DNA from: Nocardiopsis algeriensis
GTDB lineage: Bacteria; Actinomycetota; Actinomycetes; Streptosporangiales; Streptosporangiaceae
Direction of reading: 5' to 3'
NCBI RefSeq assembly: GCF_014203695.1
Contig: NZ_JACHJO010000011.1
Span: forward strand, 1 to 64,000
DNA: 64,000 nt
In this document: positions 52,106 through 60,059 of the stretch, in pieces
Position numbering within the stretch: position 1 is the first letter of the stretch
How the letters are laid out: each line of letters starts with the position of its first letter
Translations under genes and position numbers: made by a program
Notes under the pieces: model-generated
Database searches by the model: none
Seen by the model: only the letters and a program-made list of their open reading frames with translations
Told to the model about the DNA's origin: nothing

Positions 52106-52306
52106 GGCCCCGGCGAGTCGGAACTCGGCGGGGCCGCCACGTGTGCGAGGCCGGTACGGCGGTCGCCTCTCGGCGCGGGGCACAACACGGCTCCTGACCA
52201 CCACAAGGGCGCGGTATTCCGTGAAGGCAATAGTTGGAGCCCGGGGGACACTTGCTACCGCACCAGCCTGCGAAAGGTGTAACGGAAGGTCCCCGGGGGC
52301 TATTCC
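52106..52306 (-). ncRNA. Repeat unit 3: candidate sigmaR-driven small RNA
   Basis: Third unit: GGAAT (52302-52306), 18-base spacer and GTT (52281-52283). The terminator stem (52106-52118 with 52123-52135) has one mismatch. The central part differs from units 1-2 by small insertions and deletions near 52200 and 52250 that shift any reading frame, while the promoter, the ACACTT...AAGGTGT pairing and the hairpin persist. Confidence 0.47.
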
Positions 52307-52357
52307 GCTCCCCCGCCCGAATGTGAGGCGCTCCGCCTGTGCGGCTGTCCGCGGAGG

Positions 52358-52663
52358 TTACAGCAGCCCGTAGAGGTGGTGGCCCAGCGCACCGAACACC
52401 GAGGCGAGGACGTAACCGGCCAAGGTCATGCCCGTGCGGCGGGGCTTGGGCTTGCGGTGACTGGCCGGACGAGGCGGCAGGCCGGAGCGGCGCCGGTCAG
52501 ACCTGCGCGGCAGCGACGGGGCTAGCTTCTGTTCACGCCGAGGCCGGGGGATGCGCGCGGGCTCGGGCTTGAGGCCGTCACCGGGGTCAGAGTCATGGGC
52601 CTTGCGTGGGCACAGCTCAGGCGGTATGACAGCCGCCCGCTCCGGGGAGGCAATGGTGTTCAT
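52358..52663 (-). CDS. Small basic protein with C-terminal TM
   Basis: A 101-residue protein with a basic, Pro/Arg-rich cytoplasmic part and one hydrophobic segment near the C terminus (about 78-96, MTLAGYVLASVFGALGHHL). No family is recognised, and the coding reality is moderate. It is convergent with repeat unit 3 and divergent from the decayed regulator. Confidence 0.45.
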   Translation of the reverse strand: MNTIASPERAAVIPPELCPRKAHDSDPGDGLKPEPARIPRPRREQKLAPSLPRRSDRRRSGLPPRPASHRKPKPRRTGMTLAGYVLASVFGALGHHLYGLL

Positions 52664-52849
52664 GAGCTCGTTGCCCCTCCCAGAGCGGGGAACTGCCGTC
52701 CGATCCCCCGCAGCGTGGGAGTGGTGTCCTGCTCTGCGGTGTAGCGCTGGGTGAACAAGCGGCGCATGGCGGCGTGGTCATCGGCCACCAACCGATCGTA
52801 CGGGCCCCGGCTCCACTCCAACCCACAGGACGGCGGGCCACGGTACTTT

Positions 52850-53023
52850 CCTGAGGACCCGAGCTGTGTATACCTGGAGACCAGCGGGGTGAACACCCTC
52901 TTCCTGGAGGAGGATGACGACGTCCGACAGCACGAGCTGCTGTACGACTACGCCCAGGCCTCGGCGCTCTCGGTGGACGACTCCATGGCGTTCATCGCTG
53001 AGGTGCTGGAATCCGTGACCTGA
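52850..53023 (+). pseudogene. Decayed XRE/DUF5753 regulator, C-terminal remnant 1
   Basis: Only the last ~57 residues of a DUF5753 domain remain readable: VYLETSGVNTLFLEEDDDVR, then LLYDYAQASALSVDDSMAFI. The XRE helix-turn-helix and most of the domain are missing upstream, where the frame is not family-like. It is followed 11 bases later by a DUF397 gene, the usual partner of intact regulators. Confidence 0.7.
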
Positions 53024-53034
53024 GAAGGATTCCC

Positions 53035-53229
53035 ATGCTCGACATGCCCTACGAACACGAACTCGCGTTCCATAAGAGCAGCTACAGCAGCGGTCGGCAG
53101 GAGAACTGCGTCGAGGTCGCTGAAACCCCTTCCGGGGCTGCCATGCGCGACACACAGAACCGCTCTCTCGGGCACCTCACGTTCCCGAAGCAGGAGTGGT
53201 CAGCGCTGCTCATAGCCACTCGCCGATAG
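53035..53229 (+). CDS. DUF397 protein 1
   Basis: A 64-residue protein with the complete DUF397 pattern: FHKSSYSSGRQENCVEVA, AMRDTQNR and FPKQEWSALLIATRR. ATG 53035 with GAAGGATTC upstream. DUF397 proteins pair with XRE/DUF5753 regulators in actinobacteria; the partner here is a remnant. Confidence 0.88.
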   Translation: MLDMPYEHELAFHKSSYSSGRQENCVEVAETPSGAAMRDTQNRSLGHLTFPKQEWSALLIATRR

Positions 53230-53349
53230 GCCCAGCAACACGAAACCCCCAGTTCTGGCCGGGGGTTTCGCGTCATGCATACCCGATGCATGTCCCGCAC
53301 TCACTGTACCCCTGGGCGCTGTCAACCGACCAGCTTCGGACTTGCAGGG

Positions 53350-53430
53350 AAGAACTTCTTCAGTGCCCCGGTACGAGAGCCTGTGGAGGCACATCACCGC
53401 AACCGCCCTGTCGGTCGATGACTCCCGGCA
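53350..53430 (+). pseudogene. Decayed XRE/DUF5753 regulator, remnant 2
   Basis: A 27-residue piece in one frame, PRYESLWRHITATALSVDDS, aligns with the end of remnant 1 (YDYAQASALSVDDS), then the frame breaks at a TGA. A continuation in another frame (LPEAETIELLKNLIAE, ending 53516) suggests a frameshift near 53430. It is followed by the second DUF397 gene. 53230-53349 holds nothing else. Confidence 0.55.
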
Positions 53431-53528
53431 GCTCGGTTGACCAGGTAGTCGACCACCACGAGTCCCTGCCCGAGGCCGAGACGATCGAGCTGCTGAAGAA
53501 TCTCATCGCCGAGTAGAGGAGAACCTCT

Positions 53529-53711
53529 GTGTCTTCATCCCTGGGCTTCCGCAAAAGCAGTTACAGCGCGAACGAGTCGGCATGTGCAGAGGTGGCCGAC
53601 ACTCCTCGAGCCTCGATCGTCCGCGATACCCAGCACCGCCACGCTGAAGCGCTCGCCTTCCCCAGCGCCGAGTGGGCAGCGGCGGTGCGGGCGACTCGCG
53701 AGGAGTTCTGA
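53529..53711 (+). CDS. DUF397 protein 2
   Basis: A 60-residue protein: LGFRKSSYSANESACAEVAD, IVRDTQHR and FPSAEWAAAVRATREEF. The start is GTG with AGGAG about 6 bases upstream. Its regulator partner upstream is decayed. It differs enough from the 53035 copy to be an old duplicate. Confidence 0.85.
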   Translation: MSSSLGFRKSSYSANESACAEVADTPRASIVRDTQHRHAEALAFPSAEWAAAVRATREEF

Positions 53712-54036
53712 ACGCGAGACAGGGAAGCTCCTACCCGGACGGATGGAGCTTCCCCGCACTCATACCCGTGGAAGTCCTTCCGCCGATGCCGTGCCCTGAG
53801 AGGGTGGGAAACCGTCACCGAGCGGGCGTCGGCCACGGGCACATGCCGGGCGGGGCCCGGGCCGGTGAGTCGGTGAACCGGTGAGGTCGCGGCTCTTCCG
53901 GTGACGCCGTGCGGTGCATTCCAGCCGGCACCCAAGGCGGGGCAAAGGAAGCACAGGCCTCGGCACCGGTACTGGAAAACAGGGACCGGGAGTAGTGGGC
54001 TGCCTCGCAGGCACCCGACACCCACCGGAGGCGACC

Positions 54037-54606
54037 GTGGCCGAAGACGCCATCACCCTGATCACCCGTGACCATCGCAGGATGGAGGAGCTGTTCGCCC
54101 GCCTCAGGCTCGAGCCTGACAAGCGGCCCCAGCTCCTCGACGAGCTCGAGGCCGTGTTCGTCGCCCACAGCCGGGCCGAGGAGGACAAGGTCTACCCGGT
54201 GATCGCCGAGGAGGGCGATCCGGACAAGGGGATGAAGACCAGTGCCGTCGAGCACCACGCGGCCGAGAAACTCCTCGAGCGCCTGAAGAAGGCCCACCCC
54301 CAGAGCAAGGAGTTCGGCAAGCGGCTGCAGGCGTTCGTCACCGCGGTCACCCACCACGTCCAGGAGGAGGAACTCGAGGTCCTGCCCGCGCTGAAGAAGG
54401 CGGTCGACGACACGAGGCTCCGCGAACTGGGCCGGGCCTTCGACGAGCAGCGCACCCAGGAGATGCGGAAGTTCGGCGGCACCTCGACAGGGCAGGTCCC
54501 CAGGCAGCGGCTCTACGACGAGGCGAAGGAACTGGGCATCGACAACTACTCCGGCATGGACATGCAGGAGCTCGTCGACGCCATCAACAGGGCCAGGCGG
54601 GACTGA
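54037..54606 (+). CDS. Hemerythrin HHE protein with C-terminal Rho_N-like domain, copy 2
   Basis: A 189-residue paralogue of copy 1: HRRMEELF, VAHSRAEEDKVYP, EHHAAEKLL and HHVQEEELEVLPAL for the di-iron site. The C-terminal LYDEAKELGIDNYSGMDMQE is a recognisable Rho_N/SAP-like segment that in other proteins binds nucleic acid. GTG start with CGGAGG upstream. The leader (about 53960-54036) repeats that of copy 1, including AGTAGTGGG. Nothing else is seen in 53712-53955. Confidence 0.87.
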   Translation: MAEDAITLITRDHRRMEELFARLRLEPDKRPQLLDELEAVFVAHSRAEEDKVYPVIAEEGDPDKGMKTSAVEHHAAEKLLERLKKAHPQSKEFGKRLQAFVTAVTHHVQEEELEVLPALKKAVDDTRLRELGRAFDEQRTQEMRKFGGTSTGQVPRQRLYDEAKELGIDNYSGMDMQELVDAINRARRD

Positions 54607-54731
54607 CCGCCTCGGAGACGCGGTTGAAATCCCGGTCAAGGGAGTACAGGGCTCGGGTACCGGTGCTAGGAAGCCGAGGCCCTGGGTAGTGGGGTGCTTC
54701 GCAGGTAACCCGATGCCGACCGGAGGCAACC

Positions 54732-55307
54732 GTGGCCGAAGACGCCATCACCCTGATCACCCGTGACCACCGCGAGATGGAGAAGCTGTTCGAGCGGCTC
54801 AAGACCGAGCGCGACCACCGTCCCCAGCTCCTCAAGAAGGTCGAGGCCATGTTCCTCGCCCACAACCGGGCCGAGGAGGAGAAGGTCTACCCCACGATCG
54901 CCGAGGAGGCCGGTGAGAAGGAGGAGGTCCACCACGGCGCCGACGAGCACCACGAGGCCGAGGAGATCCTCGACCAGCTGAAGCAGACCGACTCCCAGAG
55001 CAAGCAGTTCGACCAGCTCCTGGAGAAGTTCGTCAGCGCGGTGAAACACCACGTCGAGGAGGAGGAGAACGAGGTCCTGCCCGCGCTGAAGGAGGCGGTC
55101 GACGCCTCGATGCTCCGCCAGCTGGGCCGGGCCTTCGACGAGCGGCGCGCCGAGGAGATGCGCAAGCACGAGGAAGGGTCCATGCAGCAGATCCCCAAGC
55201 AGCGGCTCTACGACGAGGCCAAGGAACTGGGCATCAAGGGGCACTCCAACATGAACAAGGAGGAGCTCGTCGACGCCATCAAGAAGGAGAAGGCGAAGCG
55301 GGGCTGA
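54732..55307 (+). CDS. Hemerythrin HHE protein with C-terminal Rho_N-like domain, copy 3
   Basis: A 191-residue paralogue, and the most regular of the three: HREMEKLF, LAHNRAEEEKVYP, DEHHEAEEIL, KHHVEEEENEVLPAL. The Rho_N-like tail is best conserved here (LYDEAKELGIKGHSNMNKEE, then LVDAIKKEKAKRG). It lies 125 bases downstream of copy 2 with its own copy of the shared leader (about 54656-54731, GGGTAGTGGGG) and CGGAGG before the GTG start. A strong hairpin ends the transcript (55327-55360). Confidence 0.88.
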   Translation: MAEDAITLITRDHREMEKLFERLKTERDHRPQLLKKVEAMFLAHNRAEEEKVYPTIAEEAGEKEEVHHGADEHHEAEEILDQLKQTDSQSKQFDQLLEKFVSAVKHHVEEEENEVLPALKEAVDASMLRQLGRAFDERRAEEMRKHEEGSMQQIPKQRLYDEAKELGIKGHSNMNKEELVDAIKKEKAKRG

Positions 55308-55326
55308 CGCCTTCCCCGAGCGCACG

Positions 55327-55360
55327 GCGGCCCCGCCGGGTTCCGACCCGGCGGGGCCGC
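55327..55360. terminator. Terminator between hemerythrin 3 and the 83-aa gene
   Basis: A perfect 14-bp stem (55327-55340 with 55347-55360) and a TTCCGA loop, between convergent genes. It resembles the hairpin of the repeat units but lacks the rest of the unit. Confidence 0.72.
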
Positions 55361-55388
55361 GGCACGGGTACCGGGCGCGGCGCCGCGG

Positions 55389-55640
55389 TCAGCCGCCCTG
55401 CCGGCTCACGGCGGTGTCCAGCCGCTGGGCGAGGGCCTCGATCTCCGCGTCGGTCGGTTCGCCGCCCTGGGCCGGAACGAGGTCGGAGCGGTCAGCCAGG
55501 CGCATCGCGCCCTTGTAGCGGGGGTCGTCGAGATCCGATGCGGAGATGACGTCGGCCCGCCCTCCGTGGACGATCAGCACCGGGTTCCCGTCCTCGGCGC
55601 ACAGCAGTCGAGCCACGTGTTCGGCGCGGATGATGCCCAT
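55389..55640 (-). CDS. 83-aa hypothetical protein
   Basis: A small soluble protein (MGIIRAEHVARLLCAEDGNP at the start, then ADVISASDLDD) with no recognised family. The ATG at 55640 was chosen because the frame upstream is not protein-like. It is divergent from the SDR operon. Confidence 0.6.
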   Translation of the reverse strand: MGIIRAEHVARLLCAEDGNPVLIVHGGRADVISASDLDDPRYKGAMRLADRSDLVPAQGGEPTDAEIEALAQRLDTAVSRQGG

Positions 55641-55833
55641 CACTACCCCCTGGTCAGTACGTGCGGACAGCCCTCTTCCGTCGGGGCGCCACCGTGTCCT
55701 GCGACTACCCGGGGCCTGTCCGAACACACATGGAAACGCGGGAGGGAGGGCACCGGGCGGACCCGAATTCCATGCCCTAGTGTTTTCAACCGTTGAAGGA
55801 AATGCCGACGAAAAGCGAAGGAGCACAAGGGCT

Positions 55834-56655
55834 TTGGGAACCTACGCCGTCACCGGAAGCGCGTCCGGAATGGGGGCCGCGAGTGCGGCCCTCCTGACCG
55901 AGGCAGGACACACGGTCATCGGGGTCGACCTGCGCGACGCGGACGTCATCGCCGACCTGGGCACGGCCGAGGGCCGGGCCTCAGCGGTCGAGGAGATCCT
56001 CGGGGCCTGCGGCGGAACACTCGACGGCGTGGCCGCCGTGGCGGGCGTGGGCGCCAGCATGAAGGACGCCGCGACCGTCGTGTCGGTCAACCACTTCGGC
56101 CCGGTCGCCCTCCTGGAGGGCCTGCGGCTGGCGCTGGCCCGCTCCGAGGCCGGACGCGCCGTGGTCATCAGCTCCAACTCGGCCAGCACCGTGCCCCTCG
56201 TCGACGACGCCCTCGTGGAACTCTGCCTGAAGGGCGACGAGGAGAGCGCCCGCCGGCACGCCCGCGAGGCCCAGGCGGCGATGCCCGCGGAGGTCACGGC
56301 CTTCGCGCCTTCGATCAGTGCCTACGCCTCCTCCAAGCTGGCGCTCGCCCACTGGGTGCGGCGTACCGCGGTCACCCCGGAGTGGGGACGGGAAGGCGTG
56401 CTGCTCAACGCCATCGCCCCCGGCGCGGTGGTCACCCCGCTCATGCTCAGCTCGACCGGTGAGGACCTCGACCCCGACTCCTTCCACACCCCGATGCCGC
56501 TGGGTACCTTCGGCAAGCCGGAGGACATCGCGTTCTGGGTCCACCAGTTCCTGCGGCCCGAGGCCCGCTTCACCACCGGCTCCATCCTCTACGTCGACGG
56601 CGGGACCGACGCGGCCATGCGCCCGGACGCCCAGCCCTCGGCCATGACCCTCTGA
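55834..56655 (+). CDS. Short-chain dehydrogenase (3-alpha-hydroxysteroid-dehydrogenase-like)
   Basis: A 273-residue SDR. Cofactor motif TGSASGMG (residues 6-13) sits unusually close to the start; catalytic Y164-A-S-S-K168; C-terminal ILYVDGGTDA. The start is TTG at 55834 with AAGGAG about 10 bases upstream, since no ATG/GTG lies near the Rossmann start. A partner gene for an old-yellow-enzyme reductase follows 15 bases later, so the pair likely reduces or oxidises a ketone/enone substrate together. Confidence 0.82.
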   Translation: MGTYAVTGSASGMGAASAALLTEAGHTVIGVDLRDADVIADLGTAEGRASAVEEILGACGGTLDGVAAVAGVGASMKDAATVVSVNHFGPVALLEGLRLALARSEAGRAVVISSNSASTVPLVDDALVELCLKGDEESARRHAREAQAAMPAEVTAFAPSISAYASSKLALAHWVRRTAVTPEWGREGVLLNAIAPGAVVTPLMLSSTGEDLDPDSFHTPMPLGTFGKPEDIAFWVHQFLRPEARFTTGSILYVDGGTDAAMRPDAQPSAMTL

Positions 56656-56670
56656 TCCCCAGGAGAACCC

Positions 56671-57846
56671 GTGCCCCCCACTTCCCCCGTCCCCGATGTC
56701 TTCGCGCCCGCCAAGCTCGGGCCGGTCTCTCTGCGCAACCGCATCCTCAAGGCCGCCACGTTCGAGGGCATGACCAAGGATGCCGTGGTCTCCGACGAAC
56801 TCGTCGAGTTCCACCGCCGCCACGCGGCCGGCGGCGTCGGCATGACCACGGTGGCCTACTGCGCCGTCGCCCCCGAGGGGCGCACCGAGCGCAACCAGAT
56901 CTGGATGCGCGACGAGGCGATTCCCGGTCTGCGCCGCCTGACCGACGCCGTACACGCCGAGGGAGCCGCCGCCTCGGCTCAGATCGGCCATGCCGGCCCG
57001 GTCGCCAACAGCGCCTCGACGGGGGCTCCCGCTCTGGGCCCCTCCCGCCTGTTCAGCCGTCAGAGCATGCGTACCGTCCGCGCGGCGACCAAGGACGACA
57101 TCGAGCGGATCACCCGGGCCCACGGTGACGCCGCCAGGTTCGCCGTCGAGGCGGGTTTCGACGCGGTCGAGATCCACATGGGACACAGCTACTTCACCAG
57201 CTCGTTCCTGAGCCCGAAGATCAACAAGCGCAAGGACGAGTACGGCGGCTCGCTGGACAACCGGGCCAAGGTCGCGCTCGGTGTCGCACGCGCGGTCCGG
57301 GAGGCGGTGGGCGACCGCATCGCGATCCTGGCCAAGCTCGGCATGGACGACGGTGTGCCCGGCGGGTTCTGGCTCGACGAGAGCGTCGAGGTGGCGCGCC
57401 GGTTGGAGCGCGACGGCAGCGTCGACGCGCTGGAGCTGACCGCGGGCAGCTCGCTGCTGAACCCGATGTACCTGTTCCGCGGGGAGGCACCGCTCGAGGA
57501 TTTCGCCGCGGCCGTCTCCCAGCCGCTGCGGCTGGGCGTCAAGCTGGCCGGGGGAGCCTTCCTCCGCAGCTACCCCTACCGGGAGGCCTACCTCCTGGAG
57601 AGCGCCCGCCAGTTCCGGGCCGCCGTCGATCTGCCGCTGGTGCTGCTGGGAGGCATCTCGGAACGCGCCACCATGGAGGCGGCGATGGCCGAGGGGTTCG
57701 AGTTCGTGGCCATGGGCCGCGCGCTGCTGCGCGAGCCGGACCTGGTCAACCGGCTCCGGGACGAACCGGGGACGAGGTCTCTGTGCGTGCACTGCAACAA
57801 GTGCATGCCGACCATCTTCAGCGGTACGCACTGCGTCCTGGCCTGA
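56671..57846 (+). CDS. NADH:flavin oxidoreductase, old yellow enzyme family
   Basis: A 391-residue (beta/alpha)8 FMN enzyme: start VFAPAKLGPVSLRNRILKAA, active-site region GFDAVEIHMGHSYFTSSFLS, INKRKDEYGGS and the FMN phosphate site FVAMGRALLREP. A C-terminal Cys cluster CVHCNKC plus one further Cys is present, but the protein ends there with no second Rossmann domain. GTG start with AGGAG upstream. It is operonic with the SDR. Confidence 0.88.
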   Translation: MPPTSPVPDVFAPAKLGPVSLRNRILKAATFEGMTKDAVVSDELVEFHRRHAAGGVGMTTVAYCAVAPEGRTERNQIWMRDEAIPGLRRLTDAVHAEGAAASAQIGHAGPVANSASTGAPALGPSRLFSRQSMRTVRAATKDDIERITRAHGDAARFAVEAGFDAVEIHMGHSYFTSSFLSPKINKRKDEYGGSLDNRAKVALGVARAVREAVGDRIAILAKLGMDDGVPGGFWLDESVEVARRLERDGSVDALELTAGSSLLNPMYLFRGEAPLEDFAAAVSQPLRLGVKLAGGAFLRSYPYREAYLLESARQFRAAVDLPLVLLGGISERATMEAAMAEGFEFVAMGRALLREPDLVNRLRDEPGTRSLCVHCNKCMPTIFSGTHCVLA

Positions 57847-57854
57847 CGGCCTCC

Positions 57855-57878
57855 GGCCGCCCGCTCCGGCGGGCGGCC
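57855..57878 (+). terminator. Terminator of the SDR/OYE operon
   Basis: GGCCGCCCGC (57855-57864) pairs with GCGGGCGGCC (57869-57878), TCCG loop, 8 bases past the stop. Confidence 0.72.
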
Positions 57879-57913
57879 GCTCCGCTCCCTCCCCCCGAAA
57901 GACCGGAGAAACC

Positions 57914-58558
57914 GTGCCGTCCTCCCCCGTCCCAGGCGCCTCCCCGGAGTACACGCGGGCGTTCCGCCTGCGCATCGCCGTCGTCGGCGTCCTCTATTTC
58001 GTCATGCTCGGCGTCATGATCTGCACGTTCGTGTTCGGGCTCTTCCTGCCCGACCTGGCGGCGCCCCTCCCCGGCCGGCGCGCACAGGTGCGGAGCGAGT
58101 TCGGCACCCTGCTCTGCTACGCACACCCGATCGTGGTCGCCGGAACCGGCATGGCGATCCACTCTCTCATCGGGCACTGGCCCGGCCCCCGCCTTCTGCC
58201 TGCGGGGACCACCCCCGAGGAGGTGCGCGCCGCTCACGGCCTGCTCCGCACCGGCACAGCGGAGGCCGACCCCCGGACCGTCCTGGTCGCCGGGGAGATG
58301 GCCAAGCTCTTCCTGAAGAACCCCTTTGCCGCGTTCGTCGGACCGCTCACCGCCGTCCTGGCCGGTGCCGTGCTGTTCGCCACCCTGCTCGTCCTCCCCT
58401 TCATGGCCGGAGCGATCCTGGCCGGCGACCCCGCCCATGCCATGATGCTGGCCGGTTTCCCCCTCCTCCTTTTCTTCCTGGTCGGGTTCAACCTGCGTTC
58501 CTGGTACTGGATCCGCAAGGCCCGGGGATTCCGCGCCGGGTACGGCGCGGTGGCCTGA
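57914..58558 (+). CDS. Four-TM membrane protein
   Basis: A 214-residue protein with hydrophobic segments at about 22-46, 70-85, 142-165 and 175-200 and a basic C terminus (RSWYWIRKARGFRAGYG). No family is recognised. GTG start after GGAGAAACC. A likely monocistronic gene. Confidence 0.65.
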   Translation: MPSSPVPGASPEYTRAFRLRIAVVGVLYFVMLGVMICTFVFGLFLPDLAAPLPGRRAQVRSEFGTLLCYAHPIVVAGTGMAIHSLIGHWPGPRLLPAGTTPEEVRAAHGLLRTGTAEADPRTVLVAGEMAKLFLKNPFAAFVGPLTAVLAGAVLFATLLVLPFMAGAILAGDPAHAMMLAGFPLLLFFLVGFNLRSWYWIRKARGFRAGYGAVA

Positions 58559-58630
58559 ACGCCTCGGAACCGTCTGCGGGGGCGGGCAGGATGGGGTGGC
58601 CACGGCCGCACACCGAAGGAGAACCTCCCC

Positions 58631-59203
58631 ATGACCGAACCCGACGAGCGCCGCTGCGGATGGGCGCGGGGCGCCTCGGAGCTGATGACCGCCTACCACG
58701 ACCAGGAGTGGGGGCGCCCCTCGCGCGATGACGCGCACCTGTTCGAGATGCTCGTGCTGGAGGGCGCCCAGGCCGGCCTGTCGTGGGCGACGGTGCTGAA
58801 CAAGAGGGAGAACTACCGCCAGGCGCTGGACGGCTTCAACCACGAGAGGATCGCGGACTACGGCCAGGACGAGCTCGACGCGCTGCTGCGCAACCCGGGG
58901 ATCATCCGCAACCGGCTCAAGGTCGCCTCCCTCGTGCGCAACGCCCGGGCGTTCGGCGAGGTGCGCGAGGAGTACGGCAGCTTCGCCGACTACCTGTGGG
59001 GCTGGACGGGCGGCGAGCCCGTCGTCAACCGCTTCACCGAGCAGGCAGAGGTACCCGTGAGCACCTCCCTGTCCGACCGGATCTCCAAGGACCTGAAGAA
59101 GCGCGGTTTCAGCTTTGTGGGCACCACGATCGTCTACTCCTACCTCCAGGCCGTCGGGGTGGTGGACGACCATCTGATCGGCTGCCCGGCCAAACCCTCC
59201 TGA
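58631..59203 (+). CDS. tag: DNA-3-methyladenine glycosylase I
   Basis: A 190-residue enzyme with the Tag pattern: RCGWA near the N terminus, YHDQEWGRPSRDDAHLFEML (about 22-41), LSWATVLNKRENYR and a C-terminal GVVDDHLIGC. The zinc ligands Cys (RRC), His and the C-terminal H/C pair are all present. Tag removes 3-methyladenine from DNA in base-excision repair. ATG with AGGAGAA upstream. A single gene. Confidence 0.93.
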   Translation: MTEPDERRCGWARGASELMTAYHDQEWGRPSRDDAHLFEMLVLEGAQAGLSWATVLNKRENYRQALDGFNHERIADYGQDELDALLRNPGIIRNRLKVASLVRNARAFGEVREEYGSFADYLWGWTGGEPVVNRFTEQAEVPVSTSLSDRISKDLKKRGFSFVGTTIVYSYLQAVGVVDDHLIGCPAKPS

Positions 59204-59320
59204 CACCGGGAAAGCACACGGGAAACGCACCTGGGGAACGGTGGAGAAAAAACACGCAGCAGATACAGTAAAAACGTCATCACACAGAGTGAGAGTGTGA
59301 TCGGGGACGAGGGGGCTGCC

Positions 59321-60049
59321 ATGGTTGCCGGAACGGAGATCGACCTGAGGCTGATCGGAAGCCTGTACCGCGAGTACCGCGACCCCCTGGCGGAGGTCCG
59401 GGACGCCCAGCGCGCCTTCCTCGACGGGATGCGGGGAAGGATGACGCCCCAGCTCGACGACATCGAAGCCGAGATCACCTACCTGCTCCTGCGTGAGACC
59501 CGCCCGGAGACCGTCATGGAGCTGGGCACCTTCCACGGCTGGTCCACCACCTGGATCCTGTCGGCGCTGCGCGACAACGGCAAGGGCACCCTGCACTCCT
59601 TCGACATCGTCGACAACGTGGTCGCCAACGTTCCCGAGGAGCTGTCCCTGGGCCGCTGGGAGTTCCACAAGGGCGACATCCGGGAGAACCTGGCCTCCGT
59701 GCCCGACAGCATCGAGTACCTGTTCGTGGACGCCGCCCACAACGGCAGGTTCGCCAAGTGGTACCTGGCCGAGCTGTTCCCGATGATCGCTCCCGGCACC
59801 CCCGTCAGTGTCCACGACGTCTTCCACGGCAGGTACGCCCTGCCGCTGACCGAGGGCGCCGCAGTGCTGTCCTGGCTGCGCGGCAGGGACACGGAGTTCT
59901 TCACCCCCTCGCGCAGGAGGGCGCCTGCTCCCCACACCGCCCTCCTGGAGCTGCGGGAGGAACTGGGGCTGGACAAGCCCGTGCACACCGGCAGGAACAA
60001 CCCCATGATCTACTTCCGGATGCCCCGGCAGCGCGGTCCCCTCGACTGA
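59321..60049 (+). CDS. Class I SAM-dependent methyltransferase
   Basis: A 242-residue protein. SAM motif I is VMELGTFHGWSTTWIL, and motif IV-like YLFVDAAHNG is visible; it resembles the CmcI/methyltransferase-24 group that acts on small-molecule or sugar substrates. ATG 59321 has GAGGGGG 5 bases upstream; a GTG at 59297 would add eight residues. The upstream region (about 59230-59300) is AT-rich and likely carries its promoter. Convergent with the receptor gene. Confidence 0.82.
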   Translation: MVAGTEIDLRLIGSLYREYRDPLAEVRDAQRAFLDGMRGRMTPQLDDIEAEITYLLLRETRPETVMELGTFHGWSTTWILSALRDNGKGTLHSFDIVDNVVANVPEELSLGRWEFHKGDIRENLASVPDSIEYLFVDAAHNGRFAKWYLAELFPMIAPGTPVSVHDVFHGRYALPLTEGAAVLSWLRGRDTEFFTPSRRRAPAPHTALLELREELGLDKPVHTGRNNPMIYFRMPRQRGPLD

Positions 60050-60059
60050 CCGGCGGCGG

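Noticed and set aside
50704-52251. A 515-codon minus-strand frame running through the repeats, with repeated peptide blocks
   Set aside because: Peptide repeats only reflect the DNA repeats, the frame crosses terminators and antisense to hemerythrin 1, and it is not kept in phase among units.
50930-52306. Repeats considered as insertion sequences or MITEs
   Set aside because: No transposase, no terminal inverted repeats at matching ends and no target duplication; the internal palindrome and promoter explain the structure better.
55981-57975. A minus-strand open frame (664 codons) opposite the SDR and old-yellow-enzyme genes
   Set aside because: Both sense genes have unmistakable catalytic motifs; the antisense product is His/Arg/Gly-rich.
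57818-59986. A minus-strand open frame (722 codons) opposite the membrane protein, tag and methyltransferase genes
   Set aside because: It overlaps three well-supported genes in antisense and has low-complexity composition.
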